This document shows, one piece after another, positions 1 to 5,527 of a DNA stretch of 5,527 nucleotides. Both the position numbers and the translations under genes were made by a program. Origin of the DNA: Bacillota bacterium. Its GTDB lineage: Bacteria; Bacillota; Clostridia; Lachnospirales; Lachnospiraceae. A model generated the notes under the pieces. The model searched no databases and was not told the DNA's origin. It saw nothing but the letters and a program-made list of their open reading frames with translations. How positions within the stretch are numbered: position 1 is the stretch's first letter; the number at the start of each line of letters is the position of its first letter. The stretch lies in the NCBI GenBank assembly GCA_017861355.1, contig JAGFXQ010000246.1, positions 1-5,527 of the forward strand, read 5' to 3'.

Positions 1-1
1 C

Positions 2-55
2 GTAATTCTAGATAAAGAGATTTCCCTGATCAAGAATGCTTTTGGTGCAATGTAG
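2..55 (+). CDS. C-terminal end of an upstream gene, identity unknown (partial)
   Basis: The only + strand frame that stays open from the window edge reads VILDKEISLIKNAFGAM and stops at TAG 53-55; the other two + frames hit stops within the first 15 bases. The short peptide looks like a normal protein C-terminus, but 17 residues are too few to assign a family. The AGAAAGG ribosome-binding site of the next gene overlaps this stop codon. The two genes are therefore probably cotranscribed, and translation may be coupled. It could also be a chance open frame. Confidence 0.45.
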   Translation, partial: VILDKEISLIKNAFGAM

Positions 56-60
56 AAAGG
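54..60 (+). promoter_or_regulatory. Ribosome-binding site of pgeF
   Basis: AGAAAGG is a good match to the anti-Shine-Dalgarno complement and overlaps the upstream TAG stop. It lies 1 base before the ATG at 62, too close to use, and 13 bases before the ATG at 74, which is long but workable. It therefore favours the start at 74. Confidence 0.5.
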
Positions 61-73
61 TATGATATTAAAT

Positions 74-925
74 ATGAATTTTATAAATACATCGAATGCC
101 GTGATTGATTCATCCTTAAGAACGCCCTATCTATCCTTTCCGGTATTATCACGGATTCCTTTTATAAAGCATGGCTTCTCCACCCGTTTAGGCGGTGTCA
201 GTGAAGGAATCTTTGCTACTTTGAATCTCGGTACTGATTCCGGCGAACAGATTGATGATCCGGCCAGAGTAGAAGAGAACTACACGCGGATTGCGGGTAG
301 TATCGGGGTTGACGTACATAGCCTGGTAATCTCAAAGCAGGTACATAAGACCAATATCCGTGTAGTCACAAGCGAGGATCGCGGTAAGGGGTTATTTATC
401 CCAAGAGATTATGACGAGATTGATGGCTTAATTACCAATGAACCTAATATAACACTGGTTACAAAATATGCAGATTGTGTTCCCTTATATTTTGTTGACC
501 AGAACAAGAAAGCGATTGGCCTTAGCCATTCCGGTTGGAGAGGAACCGTCGCTGAGATCGGTCGTATCACGGTCGAAGAACTTACAAAGAATTATCACAG
601 TGATCCGGCTGAGCTAATTGCTGTGATTGGTCCTTCTATTTGCAAGAGCTGTTTTGAGATCAGAGAAGATGTCGCTGCAGAGTTCGAGAAAGCATTCCCA
701 AATGCCTTTGCGACCGGTATTCTCACTCCCCTTGAGAAGAAGGGCAAATATCTCTGTGATCTCTGGGAGGCGAACCGTCAGGTATTACTAAAAGCAGGCT
801 TAAAGAGTAATAATATTCATACCAGTGGTGTATGTACCTGTTGTAATGACGATATTTTATTCTCACATCGAAAGACGCAGGGAAGAAGGGGAAGTCTGGC
901 TGCCTTTTTAGCCATGATTCAATAA
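74..925 (+). CDS. pgeF: Peptidoglycan editing factor PgeF / YfiH-LACC1 family enzyme
   Basis: This is a complete cytosolic protein of 283 residues from the ATG at 74 (287 from the ATG at 62), slightly longer than the usual 240-280. Family hallmarks, numbered from 74: HGFSTR (33-38), GGVSEG, the zinc/active-site triad His91 (QVHKT), Cys135 (ADC) and His152 (SHSGWRG), GPSICKSCFEI (186-196), and a C-terminal FSHRKTQGRRG (263-273). All three triad residues are present, so the enzyme is probably active. Known for the family: E. coli YfiH (PgeF) prevents L-serine replacing L-alanine in UDP-MurNAc precursors, and bacterial and human members (LACC1/FAMIN) have purine nucleoside phosphorylase, adenosine deaminase and methylthioadenosine phosphorylase activities. 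The older name polyphenol oxidase/laccase is misleading. A Cys-rich patch, CTCC (254-257), lies near the end. The close spacing after the upstream gene suggests it ends an operon. No clear terminator follows. Confidence 0.93.
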   Translation: MNFINTSNAVIDSSLRTPYLSFPVLSRIPFIKHGFSTRLGGVSEGIFATLNLGTDSGEQIDDPARVEENYTRIAGSIGVDVHSLVISKQVHKTNIRVVTSEDRGKGLFIPRDYDEIDGLITNEPNITLVTKYADCVPLYFVDQNKKAIGLSHSGWRGTVAEIGRITVEELTKNYHSDPAELIAVIGPSICKSCFEIREDVAAEFEKAFPNAFATGILTPLEKKGKYLCDLWEANRQVLLKAGLKSNNIHTSGVCTCCNDDILFSHRKTQGRRGSLAAFLAMIQ

Positions 926-1002
926 TCGATCAATCCAAATAGGACACAGTACAGTTAAAAATCAGAACAATCGATCATTTATTTATTATATAATATCGAT
1001 CA
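925..1002. repeat. Three copies of ATCGATCA downstream of pgeF
   Basis: The octamer ATCGATCA occurs at 925-932, 970-977 and 995-1002, all in the same orientation, with start-to-start spacing of 45 and 25 bases. The core ATCGAT is its own reverse complement. The first copy begins on the last base of the pgeF stop codon. The copies could be regulator-binding sites or chance in AT-rich DNA; no known operator is recognised. Confidence 0.4.
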
Positions 1003-1024
1003 AAATATTAACCAAGGGAAACGA

Positions 1025-1050
1025 TAATTTATTTCACTTATCATAAATTA
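1025..1050. repeat. AT-only inverted repeat upstream of the DUF512 gene
   Basis: TAATTTAT (1025-1032) and ATAAATTA (1043-1050) form a perfect 8-bp inverted repeat around a 10-base loop. The stem has no G or C and would be weak in RNA; as DNA it could be an operator. It lies about 25 bases upstream of the TATAAT hexamer. With this composition it may be coincidental. Confidence 0.3.
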
Positions 1051-1074
1051 GCATTTCTATTAGTGTAGAATCGC

Positions 1075-1080
1075 TATAAT
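1075..1080 (+). promoter_or_regulatory. Possible -10 element (TATAAT) before the DUF512 gene
   Basis: This is a perfect consensus -10 hexamer in the 169-base gap after pgeF. No good -35 lies 16-18 bases upstream (CATTTC at 17), and there is no extended TG motif. A transcript from it would start near 1086-1087 and leave an 8-base leader before the GTG at 1095, cutting into the AGAAAG ribosome-binding site. It would sit better with the ATG at 1104. It may be only a chance AT-rich match. Confidence 0.35.
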
Positions 1081-1083
1081 GTT

Positions 1084-1089
1084 AGAAAG
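1084..1089 (+). promoter_or_regulatory. Putative ribosome-binding site of the DUF512 gene
   Basis: AGAAAG lies 5 bases before the GTG at 1095 and 14 bases before the in-frame ATG at 1104. The spacing supports the GTG start, although homologues commonly begin near the position of the ATG (MKKKAHIIKEI). Confidence 0.45.
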
Positions 1090-1094
1090 ATACG

Positions 1095-2414
1095 GTGTAT
1101 GTTATGAAGAAAAAAGCACACATTATTAAAGAGATCGAAGCCGGAAGTATTGCAGAAGAAATGGAGCTTACCCCGGGAGATGAATTAATATCAATCAATG
1201 GTACTGAGATCAAGGATATTCTGGATTATCATTATCTAATCAAAGATGAGGAGATCACTGTACTCATCCGCAAACCGGATGGGGAAGAGTGGGAGCTCGA
1301 TATAGAAAAGGATTATGACGAGGATCTCGGAATTGAATTTGAAGAAGGATTGATGGATGAATACCGTTCCTGCCGTAACAAATGCATCTTTTGCTTTATT
1401 GACCAGATGCCGCCGGGAATGAGAGATACTTTGTATTTTAAGGATGACGATGCCCGATTATCCTTTCTTCAGGGCAATTATATTACCTTGACCAATATGA
1501 GCGACGATGAGATCGACCGAATCCTATTCTATAAATTGTCCCCGATTAACATCTCGGTGCATACCACCAATGAGGAGCTTCGCTGCCGAATGCTTCATAA
1601 CCGCTTTGCAGGTACCGCGTTAGAGAAGATCAAACGGCTGAAAGACGGCGGTATCACGATGAATGGTCAGATTGTCCTTTGCAAAGGTTGGAACGACGGC
1701 GAGGAGTTAGAGAAGACGATGCATGATCTTGCAGCTTTCCTACCGGAGATGCAGAGTGTATCTGTCGTACCGGTTGGACTTACGAAGTTTCGTGAAGGCT
1801 TAGCAGAATTAGAAGGATTTTCGAAAGAGGATTCTCTTCAGGTACTGGACACAATTCATCGCTGGCAGAATATATTCTTAACTCATTATGGGACTCGCTT
1901 CATCTATGCCAGTGACGAATGGTATATCAAAGCCGAGCTTCCGATCCCGGAGGCTGATTCCTATGAAGGCTATCCTCAGATTGAGAACGGAGTCGGATTG
2001 ATTCGTTCCCTGCAGGAGGAATTCAAGGAGTACTTCGAGGATTTAATAGGAGATGACCGTACCCGCACATTATCCCTTGCGACCGGAGTTCTTGCCGCAC
2101 CCTATATTAAGCAGCTGATACAGAAGCTGAATGAGAAGTATCCTAAGGTTAAAGTTGAAGTTTATACCATACTCAATCATTACTTCGGAACTGACATTAC
2201 AGTTGCAGGATTAATCACCGGAGGAGATATCACGACACAATTAAACGATCATTTTCTTGGAGATGCACTCCTGATTCCGGATGTAATGTTACGTAACGGC
2301 GAGACCGTCTTACTGGATGATGTAACTGTCGCAGAGATGGAAAACACTTTACAAACCAAAATACGTATTGTACAATCAGATGGAAAGTCCTTCATTGATT
2401 CCATTATTCTGTAA
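1095..2414 (+). CDS. DUF512 family protein: PDZ domain plus putative radical SAM domain, function unknown
   Basis: This is a complete soluble protein of 439 residues from GTG (436 from the ATG at 1104), the usual length for the family. Residues ~7-70 form a PDZ-like domain (IIKEIEAGSIAEEMELTPGDELISING). Next comes Cys93-X3-Cys97-X2-Cys100 in YRSCRNKCIFCFIDQMP, which fits a radical SAM site binding a [4Fe-4S] cluster and S-adenosylmethionine. The hallmark segments DTLYFKDDDARLSF and GNYITLTN follow, then SPINISVHTT (149-158) in a probable TIM-barrel-like core. The C-terminal DUF512 region (~200-435) has SDEWY (273-277), GTDITVAGLITGGDI (365-379) and LLIPDVMLR (392-400). No signal peptide or membrane segment is seen. 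The substrate is unknown. In Clostridia the gene commonly precedes der, as here, hinting at a link to translation or ribosome assembly, but that is inference from position only. All three cluster cysteines are intact. Confidence 0.92.
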   Translation: MYVMKKKAHIIKEIEAGSIAEEMELTPGDELISINGTEIKDILDYHYLIKDEEITVLIRKPDGEEWELDIEKDYDEDLGIEFEEGLMDEYRSCRNKCIFCFIDQMPPGMRDTLYFKDDDARLSFLQGNYITLTNMSDDEIDRILFYKLSPINISVHTTNEELRCRMLHNRFAGTALEKIKRLKDGGITMNGQIVLCKGWNDGEELEKTMHDLAAFLPEMQSVSVVPVGLTKFREGLAELEGFSKEDSLQVLDTIHRWQNIFLTHYGTRFIYASDEWYIKAELPIPEADSYEGYPQIENGVGLIRSLQEEFKEYFEDLIGDDRTRTLSLATGVLAAPYIKQLIQKLNEKYPKVKVEVYTILNHYFGTDITVAGLITGGDITTQLNDHFLGDALLIPDVMLRNGETVLLDDVTVAEMENTLQTKIRIVQSDGKSFIDSIIL

Positions 2415-2438
2415 ATCCAGAAAAAGATCATGAACGCA

Positions 2439-2458
2439 GGGCAGCCAACCGGCTGTTT
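2439..2458 (+). other. Small stem-loop between the DUF512 gene and der
   Basis: CAGCC (2442-2446) pairs with GGCTG (2451-2455) around an AACC loop. In RNA three further G-U pairs could extend it to 2439-2458. The sequence after it, TTTACTGTTGACT, is not a real U-tract, so it is at best a weak terminator or attenuator. The rest of the 88-base gap shows only the der ribosome-binding site. Confidence 0.35.
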
Positions 2459-2502
2459 ACTGTTGACTATAGTAGTAATAAATTGAAAGGCATAGGTATA
2501 AT

Positions 2503-3828
2503 ATGAGTAGACCAATCGTGGCTATTGTTGGTAGGCCAAATGTAGGTAAATCAACACTGTTTAATGCACTGGCAGGAGATCGCATCTCCATCGTTAAGGA
2601 TTATCCAGGTGTAACAAGAGACCGCATTTATGCAGACGTAACATGGCTTAATACACAATTTACAATGATAGATACCGGTGGTATTGAACCGGACAGTAAG
2701 GATGAGATGCTTTCTTATATGAGACAGCAAGCCCAGATCGCAATCGATACGGCAGATGTAATCATCTTCCTTGTGGATGTCAGACAGGGACTCGTTGATT
2801 CTGATTTTAAGGTGGCTGACATGCTTCGTCGTTCCGCGAAACCCGTGGTACTGGTAGTTAATAAAGTAGATAGCTTCGAGAAATTAATGCCAGATGTATA
2901 TGAGTTCTATAATCTGGGCATCGGTGAGCCTTTCGCTGTATCTGCCTCCGGTAAGCTTGGCTTCGGTGATATGTTAGATGAAGTGACAAAGCATTTTAAG
3001 TCTGGTAATACAGAAGAAGCAGCCGATGAACGTCCGAGAATCGCGATCGTAGGAAAACCGAATGTAGGTAAATCCTCTATCGTGAACAAATTAGTCGGAG
3101 AAAATCGCGTTATCGTATCGAATATCGCTGGTACGACTCGTGATGCCATCGATACCCCCATCCGTCGTAACGGTAAGGATTTTATACTTATCGATACCGC
3201 CGGTCTTCGAAGAAAGAGTAAGATCAAAGAAGAGTTAGAACGTTTCAGTATCATCCGTACCGTTACCGCTGTGGAGCGTGCTGACGTCGTCGTTCTTGTC
3301 ATTGATGCAGAAGAGGGTATCACCGAGCAGGATGCGAAGATCGCAGGTATTGCCCATGAGCGTGGCAAGGGTATTATTATCGTTGTGAACAAGTGGGATC
3401 TGATCGAGAAAGATAATAAGACGGTAAAGGAGTATACCAACGACATCCGTGAAGTTCTGTCCTATATGCCTTATGCCGAGATTTTATTTATCTCTGCGGA
3501 AACCGGTCAAAGACTGCATAAGCTGTTTGAACTTGTTGAGGTTGTAATTCAGAATCAGAATCTTCGTATCTCAACAGGTGTTCTTAACGAGATATTGATG
3601 GAAGCTACTTCACTTCAGCAGCCACCGTCAGACAAAGGAAGGCGTTTAAAGCTGTATTATATTACGCAGGTTTCGGTAAAGCCTCCGACTTTTGTAATCT
3701 TTGTAAATGACAAGGAATTAATGCATTATTCCTACACCAGATATATCGAAAATAAGATCCGTGAAGCCTTTGGCTTTGGCGGTACATCATTAAAGTTTAT
3801 CATCAGGGAGCGAAAGGAGAACGAATAA
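2503..3828 (+). CDS. der: Ribosome biogenesis GTPase Der (EngA)
   Basis: This is an essential GTPase with two tandem G domains that binds the 50S subunit and assists its late assembly. It is complete at 441 residues, typical of the family. G domain 1: P-loop GRPNVGKS (10-17), switch GVTRD (36-40), DTGG (57-60), NKVD (120-123), SAS (147-149). A short acidic linker follows (~168-177). G domain 2: GKPNVGKS (184-191), TTRD (211-214), DTAG (231-234), NKWD (296-299), SAE (331-333). The C-terminal KH-like domain runs ~355-440. Every nucleotide-binding motif is intact in both domains. The ATG at 2503 gives the conserved N-terminus MSRPIVAIVGRPNVGKS. Upstream are GAAAGG (2485-2490, 12 bases away) and a nearer ATAGG (2492-2496). 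plsY begins one base after the stop, so the two genes are almost certainly cotranscribed. Confidence 0.98.
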   Translation: MSRPIVAIVGRPNVGKSTLFNALAGDRISIVKDYPGVTRDRIYADVTWLNTQFTMIDTGGIEPDSKDEMLSYMRQQAQIAIDTADVIIFLVDVRQGLVDSDFKVADMLRRSAKPVVLVVNKVDSFEKLMPDVYEFYNLGIGEPFAVSASGKLGFGDMLDEVTKHFKSGNTEEAADERPRIAIVGKPNVGKSSIVNKLVGENRVIVSNIAGTTRDAIDTPIRRNGKDFILIDTAGLRRKSKIKEELERFSIIRTVTAVERADVVVLVIDAEEGITEQDAKIAGIAHERGKGIIIVVNKWDLIEKDNKTVKEYTNDIREVLSYMPYAEILFISAETGQRLHKLFELVEVVIQNQNLRISTGVLNEILMEATSLQQPPSDKGRRLKLYYITQVSVKPPTFVIFVNDKELMHYSYTRYIENKIREAFGFGGTSLKFIIRERKENE

Positions 3829-3829
3829 G

Positions 3830-4453
3830 ATGATTCTTAAAATCATTTTTTGTTTGATTTTTGGATATTTAATGGGATGCTTTTCAACAGCATATTTCGT
3901 AGGCAGACTCAATAAGATTGACATTCGTAAATACGGAAGTGGTAACATGGGAACTACCAATGCACTTCGGACTTTAGGTGCGAAGGCGGGGGCCATGACC
4001 CTGATTGGCGACGTAATAAAAGCTGTGATAGCAATACTCCTTGTTAAATTCATTTTCTTCCCTGATAATGCAAATTTAGATTTACTAGCTATTTACACCG
4101 GCTTAGGTGTTGTAATCGGTCATAATTATCCCTTCTGGCTTAAATTCAAAGGCGGAAAAGGAATGGCTGCGACCGGCGGTGTTATGGCAAGCATAGACCC
4201 GATGATTATTCCTATTGGTCTGCCATTGTTTGTATTAGCTATATTAGTTACGAAATATGTATCTGTCGGTTCCTTAGTGATCGCTGTATTGTTTCCTATC
4301 TGGATTGCAATCAGACATCCGGGTGACCTACATATGCTGATTGTATCTCTGATTTTTATGGCTTTGGCCATTATAAAACATCGTTCTAATATCAAACGTA
4401 TCTTGAATGGTACTGAGAATAAGATTGGTCAACGTGTCAAGATCGAGAAATAA
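3830..4453 (+). CDS. plsY: Acyl-phosphate:glycerol-3-phosphate acyltransferase PlsY
   Basis: This integral membrane enzyme transfers an acyl group from acyl-phosphate (made by PlsX) to sn-glycerol-3-phosphate, giving lysophosphatidic acid, the first acylation in phospholipid synthesis. It is complete at 207 residues, normal for the family. Signature motifs are present: GSGNMGTTN (36-44), GD..K (60-64), GHNYPFWLKFKGGKG (97-111, acyl-phosphate/G3P site) and KHRSNIKR (183-190) followed by GTENKIG (194-200). Hydrophobic stretches at ~2-24, 53-77, 84-98, 112-141, 145-162 and 167-183 are the membrane helices. The ATG at 3830 begins the first helix. It is preceded by AAAGGAG (3813-3819, inside the end of der), and the start lies one base after the der stop, so translational coupling is likely. 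The next gene, gpsA, makes its substrate. Confidence 0.97.
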   Translation: MILKIIFCLIFGYLMGCFSTAYFVGRLNKIDIRKYGSGNMGTTNALRTLGAKAGAMTLIGDVIKAVIAILLVKFIFFPDNANLDLLAIYTGLGVVIGHNYPFWLKFKGGKGMAATGGVMASIDPMIIPIGLPLFVLAILVTKYVSVGSLVIAVLFPIWIAIRHPGDLHMLIVSLIFMALAIIKHRSNIKRILNGTENKIGQRVKIEK

Positions 4454-4476
4454 TAGGTAGGATTATTCAGCATAAA

Positions 4477-4503
4477 AGTGTGAAAGAAAATCACTTTCAC
4501 ACT
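4477..4503 (+). terminator. Perfect 10-bp stem-loop after plsY, possible weak terminator
   Basis: AGTGTGAAAG (4477-4486) and CTTTCACACT (4494-4503) are exact reverse complements around a 7-base loop (AAAATCA), 24 bases after the plsY stop. The tail GGTATTGTTTATT is U-rich but interrupted, and the stem has only four G-C pairs, so termination would be partial at best. It could instead be an RNA processing or stability element within a plsY-gpsA transcript. Confidence 0.5.
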
Positions 4504-4513
4504 GGTATTGTTT

Positions 4514-4536
4514 ATTATGCCGCGAAGCGGCATAAT
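4514..4536. repeat. Perfect palindromic hairpin with GCGAAGC core
   Basis: ATTATGCCGC (4514-4523) and GCGGCATAAT (4527-4536) are exact reverse complements around a GAA triloop. The centre, GCGAAGC (4522-4528), is known from DNA structural studies as an exceptionally stable mini-hairpin. No T-tract follows on either strand (GTCTGG on +, AAACAATA on -), so it is not a standard terminator. Its compact perfect form resembles dispersed REP-like palindromes, which cannot be tested from one copy. Confidence 0.6.
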
Positions 4537-4546
4537 GTCTGGAAGA

Positions 4547-4572
4547 ATGAAAGGTGCTAGATTGGCTTTCAT
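4547..4572. repeat. Third inverted repeat upstream of gpsA
   Basis: ATGAAAG (4547-4553) and CTTTCAT (4566-4572) form a perfect 7-bp stem around a 12-base loop. The arms share TGAAAG/CTTTCA with the hairpin at 4477-4503. The following sequence is A-rich (ATAAAAAATC), so it is not a + strand terminator. A smaller TAAGT-TTT-ACTTA hairpin at 4585-4597 follows, just before the gpsA ribosome-binding site. Confidence 0.4.
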
Positions 4573-4599
4573 ATAAAAAATCATTAAGTTTTACTTAGT

Positions 4600-4607
4600 A
4601 AAGGAGG
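4600..4607 (+). promoter_or_regulatory. Strong ribosome-binding site of gpsA
   Basis: AAAGGAGG is the closest match to the Shine-Dalgarno consensus in the window and lies 5 bases before the ATG at 4613. It fixes the start and suggests efficient translation independent of plsY. The small TAAGT/ACTTA hairpin (4585-4597) ends 2 bases upstream and leaves it exposed. Confidence 0.85.
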
Positions 4608-4612
4608 AGCTT

Positions 4613-5527
4613 ATGAGTAAGGTAAGTGTTCTAGGAGCAGGAACTTGGGGATGTGCAATTGCAATTTTACTTGCAAACAGTGGGCACGACGTAACCATTT
4701 GGACTAAAATCGAAGCAGAAGCTCGTATGTTGAATGAAAATCGAAAGAGTATGAAGAACCTTCCGGGCGCACAGATGCCTGAGCAGGTAAAAATCACGCT
4801 TGATTTGGAGGATGCTTGCAAGGATAAGGATCTTCTGGTTATGGCTGTGGCTTCTCCCTATATCCGTTCCACTTCTCATATTGCCAGCCCTTATATCAAA
4901 GAGGGTCAGATTATTGTTAATGTATCAAAAGGTATCGAAGATGGTACACTGGATACCTTATCGGAGGTGATCAAATCAGAGATCCCTCAGGGAGATATCG
5001 CTGTATTATCCGGTCCCAGCCATGCAGAAGAAGTTAGCCGCGGTATTCCAACCACGATCGTAGTTGGTGCCCAAACCAAAGAAACAGCAAGATATATTCA
5101 AGATATATTTATGACAGATGTATTTCGTGTCTATACCAGTCCGGACATCATCGGTATTGAGCTTGGCGGTTCCTTAAAGAATGTCATCGCTCTGGCTGCT
5201 GGGTGTGTAGATGGTCTTGGTTATGGAGACAATACAAAAGCTGCCCTGATGACCAGAGGAATGGCTGAAATCAGTCGCCTAGGCATCAAGATGGGCGGAA
5301 AGATGGAGACCTTTGCCGGTTTATCCGGTTTTGGAGATCTCTTCGTAACCTGTAACAGTAAGCATAGCCGTAATTGGAATGCAGGCTACCTGATGGGACA
5401 GGGTAAGACAATGCAAGAAGCAATGCAACAGGTAGGACAGGTTGTTGAGGGTATTAATTCAGCACGAGCTGCCTTAGCCTTAGCTGAGAAAAATGATGTA
5501 GATATGCCTATCGTAGAACAGATTAAC
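4613..5527 (+). CDS. gpsA: NAD(P)-dependent glycerol-3-phosphate dehydrogenase GpsA (partial, 3' end outside window)
   Basis: This cytosolic enzyme reduces dihydroxyacetone phosphate to sn-glycerol-3-phosphate, the backbone precursor of phospholipids and the substrate of PlsY just upstream. The frame stays open for 305 codons to the window edge. Family members are about 330-345 residues, so roughly 30 are missing. Visible motifs: the Rossmann dinucleotide loop GAGTWG (8-13), VNVSKGIE (102-109, Lys106), LSGPSHAEEV (132-141), GGSLKNVIALAAG (185-197, catalytic Lys189), GLGYGDNTKAALMTRGMAEI (201-220), AGLSGFGDLFVTC (235-247) and SRNWNAG (252-258). These cover the cofactor-binding N-domain and most of the helical substrate domain, with no lesion. 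The start is set by the strong ribosome-binding site and by MSKVSVLGAGTWG. In Firmicutes gpsA is often followed by spoIVA, so that gene may lie just beyond the edge. Confidence 0.97.
   Translation, partial: MSKVSVLGAGTWGCAIAILLANSGHDVTIWTKIEAEARMLNENRKSMKNLPGAQMPEQVKITLDLEDACKDKDLLVMAVASPYIRSTSHIASPYIKEGQIIVNVSKGIEDGTLDTLSEVIKSEIPQGDIAVLSGPSHAEEVSRGIPTTIVVGAQTKETARYIQDIFMTDVFRVYTSPDIIGIELGGSLKNVIALAAGCVDGLGYGDNTKAALMTRGMAEISRLGIKMGGKMETFAGLSGFGDLFVTCNSKHSRNWNAGYLMGQGKTMQEAMQQVGQVVEGINSARAALALAEKNDVDMPIVEQIN

Noticed and set aside
62..64. ATG at 62 as the pgeF start
   Set aside because: Only one base separates it from the AGAAAGG site. The ATG at 74 is preferred, though 62 cannot be excluded if another ribosome-binding site is used.
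925..1002. ATCGATCA copies as a CRISPR array
   Set aside because: The repeats are only 8 bases, the spacing is unequal, and no cas genes are near.
2463..2468. TTGACT as a -35 element for der
   Set aside because: No acceptable -10 lies 16-18 bases downstream (that region is the AAAGG ribosome-binding site).
2497..2502. TATAAT immediately before the der ATG
   Set aside because: It abuts the start codon at 2503, so a promoter here would start transcription inside the gene. The TTGACT at 2463-2468 is 28 bases away, too far to act as its -35.
2907..3446. Long open frame on the minus strand opposite der (179 codons)
   Set aside because: It lies wholly inside a clearly coding, conserved gene, its translation is a low-complexity mix of Ser/Ile/Pro/Arg without any domain, and no ribosome-binding site supports it. 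It is a shadow of der codon usage, as are the shorter minus-strand frames opposite the 3' end of the DUF512 gene, plsY and gpsA.
4562..4590. Promoter for gpsA (TTGGCT ... TAAGTT, 17-base spacer)
   Set aside because: The -35 matches at 4 of 6 positions and the -10 at only 3 of 6. The better TATAAA at 4572-4577 has no -35 at the right distance.
4454..4612. Known riboswitch, tRNA or FapR-type lipid operator in the plsY-gpsA gap
   Set aside because: No recognisable tRNA cloverleaf, no conserved riboswitch core I know, and no FapR-like operator palindrome; only the simple hairpins described.

Overview
This window looks like ordinary core chromosome from an anaerobic, low-GC Gram-positive bacterium of the class Clostridia, most likely near the Lachnospiraceae. 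The evidence is the moderately AT-rich composition, purine-rich AGAAAGG/AAAGGAGG ribosome-binding sites, protein sequences typical of that group, and the gene order (DUF512 radical-SAM protein, der, plsY, gpsA). From general knowledge, that order recurs in Clostridia. I assign no species.

Layout, all on the + strand. Bases 2-55 are probably the last 17 codons of an upstream gene of unknown identity. It is followed almost directly by pgeF (74-925), a multicopper-oxidase-like YfiH/LACC1-family enzyme. A 169-base AT-rich gap (926-1094) holds three copies of ATCGATCA, an AT-only inverted repeat and a perfect TATAAT hexamer. Next comes a PDZ plus radical-SAM protein of the uncharacterised DUF512 family (1095-2414). 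An 88-base gap with a small GC-rich stem-loop leads to der (2503-3828), the double GTPase of 50S ribosome assembly. plsY (3830-4453) starts one base after the der stop. A 159-base gap (4454-4612) follows with three successive inverted repeats, two of them perfect 10-bp stems. Last is gpsA (4613 to the window edge), lacking roughly the last 30 codons.

Functionally, GpsA makes sn-glycerol-3-phosphate from dihydroxyacetone phosphate and PlsY acylates it with acyl-phosphate to give lysophosphatidic acid. The two genes therefore encode successive steps at the start of phospholipid synthesis. Der acts in ribosome maturation. PgeF is linked to peptidoglycan precursor quality control and to purine nucleoside chemistry. 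The DUF512 protein has no known role.

I found no mobile element, CRISPR array, tRNA, rRNA, toxin-antitoxin or defence gene, and nothing that is convincingly a new biological system. The points most worth a second look are the chain of stem-loops between plsY and gpsA, which includes an exceptionally stable GCGAAGC mini-hairpin core and interchangeable pairing arms, and the uncharacterised radical-SAM protein.
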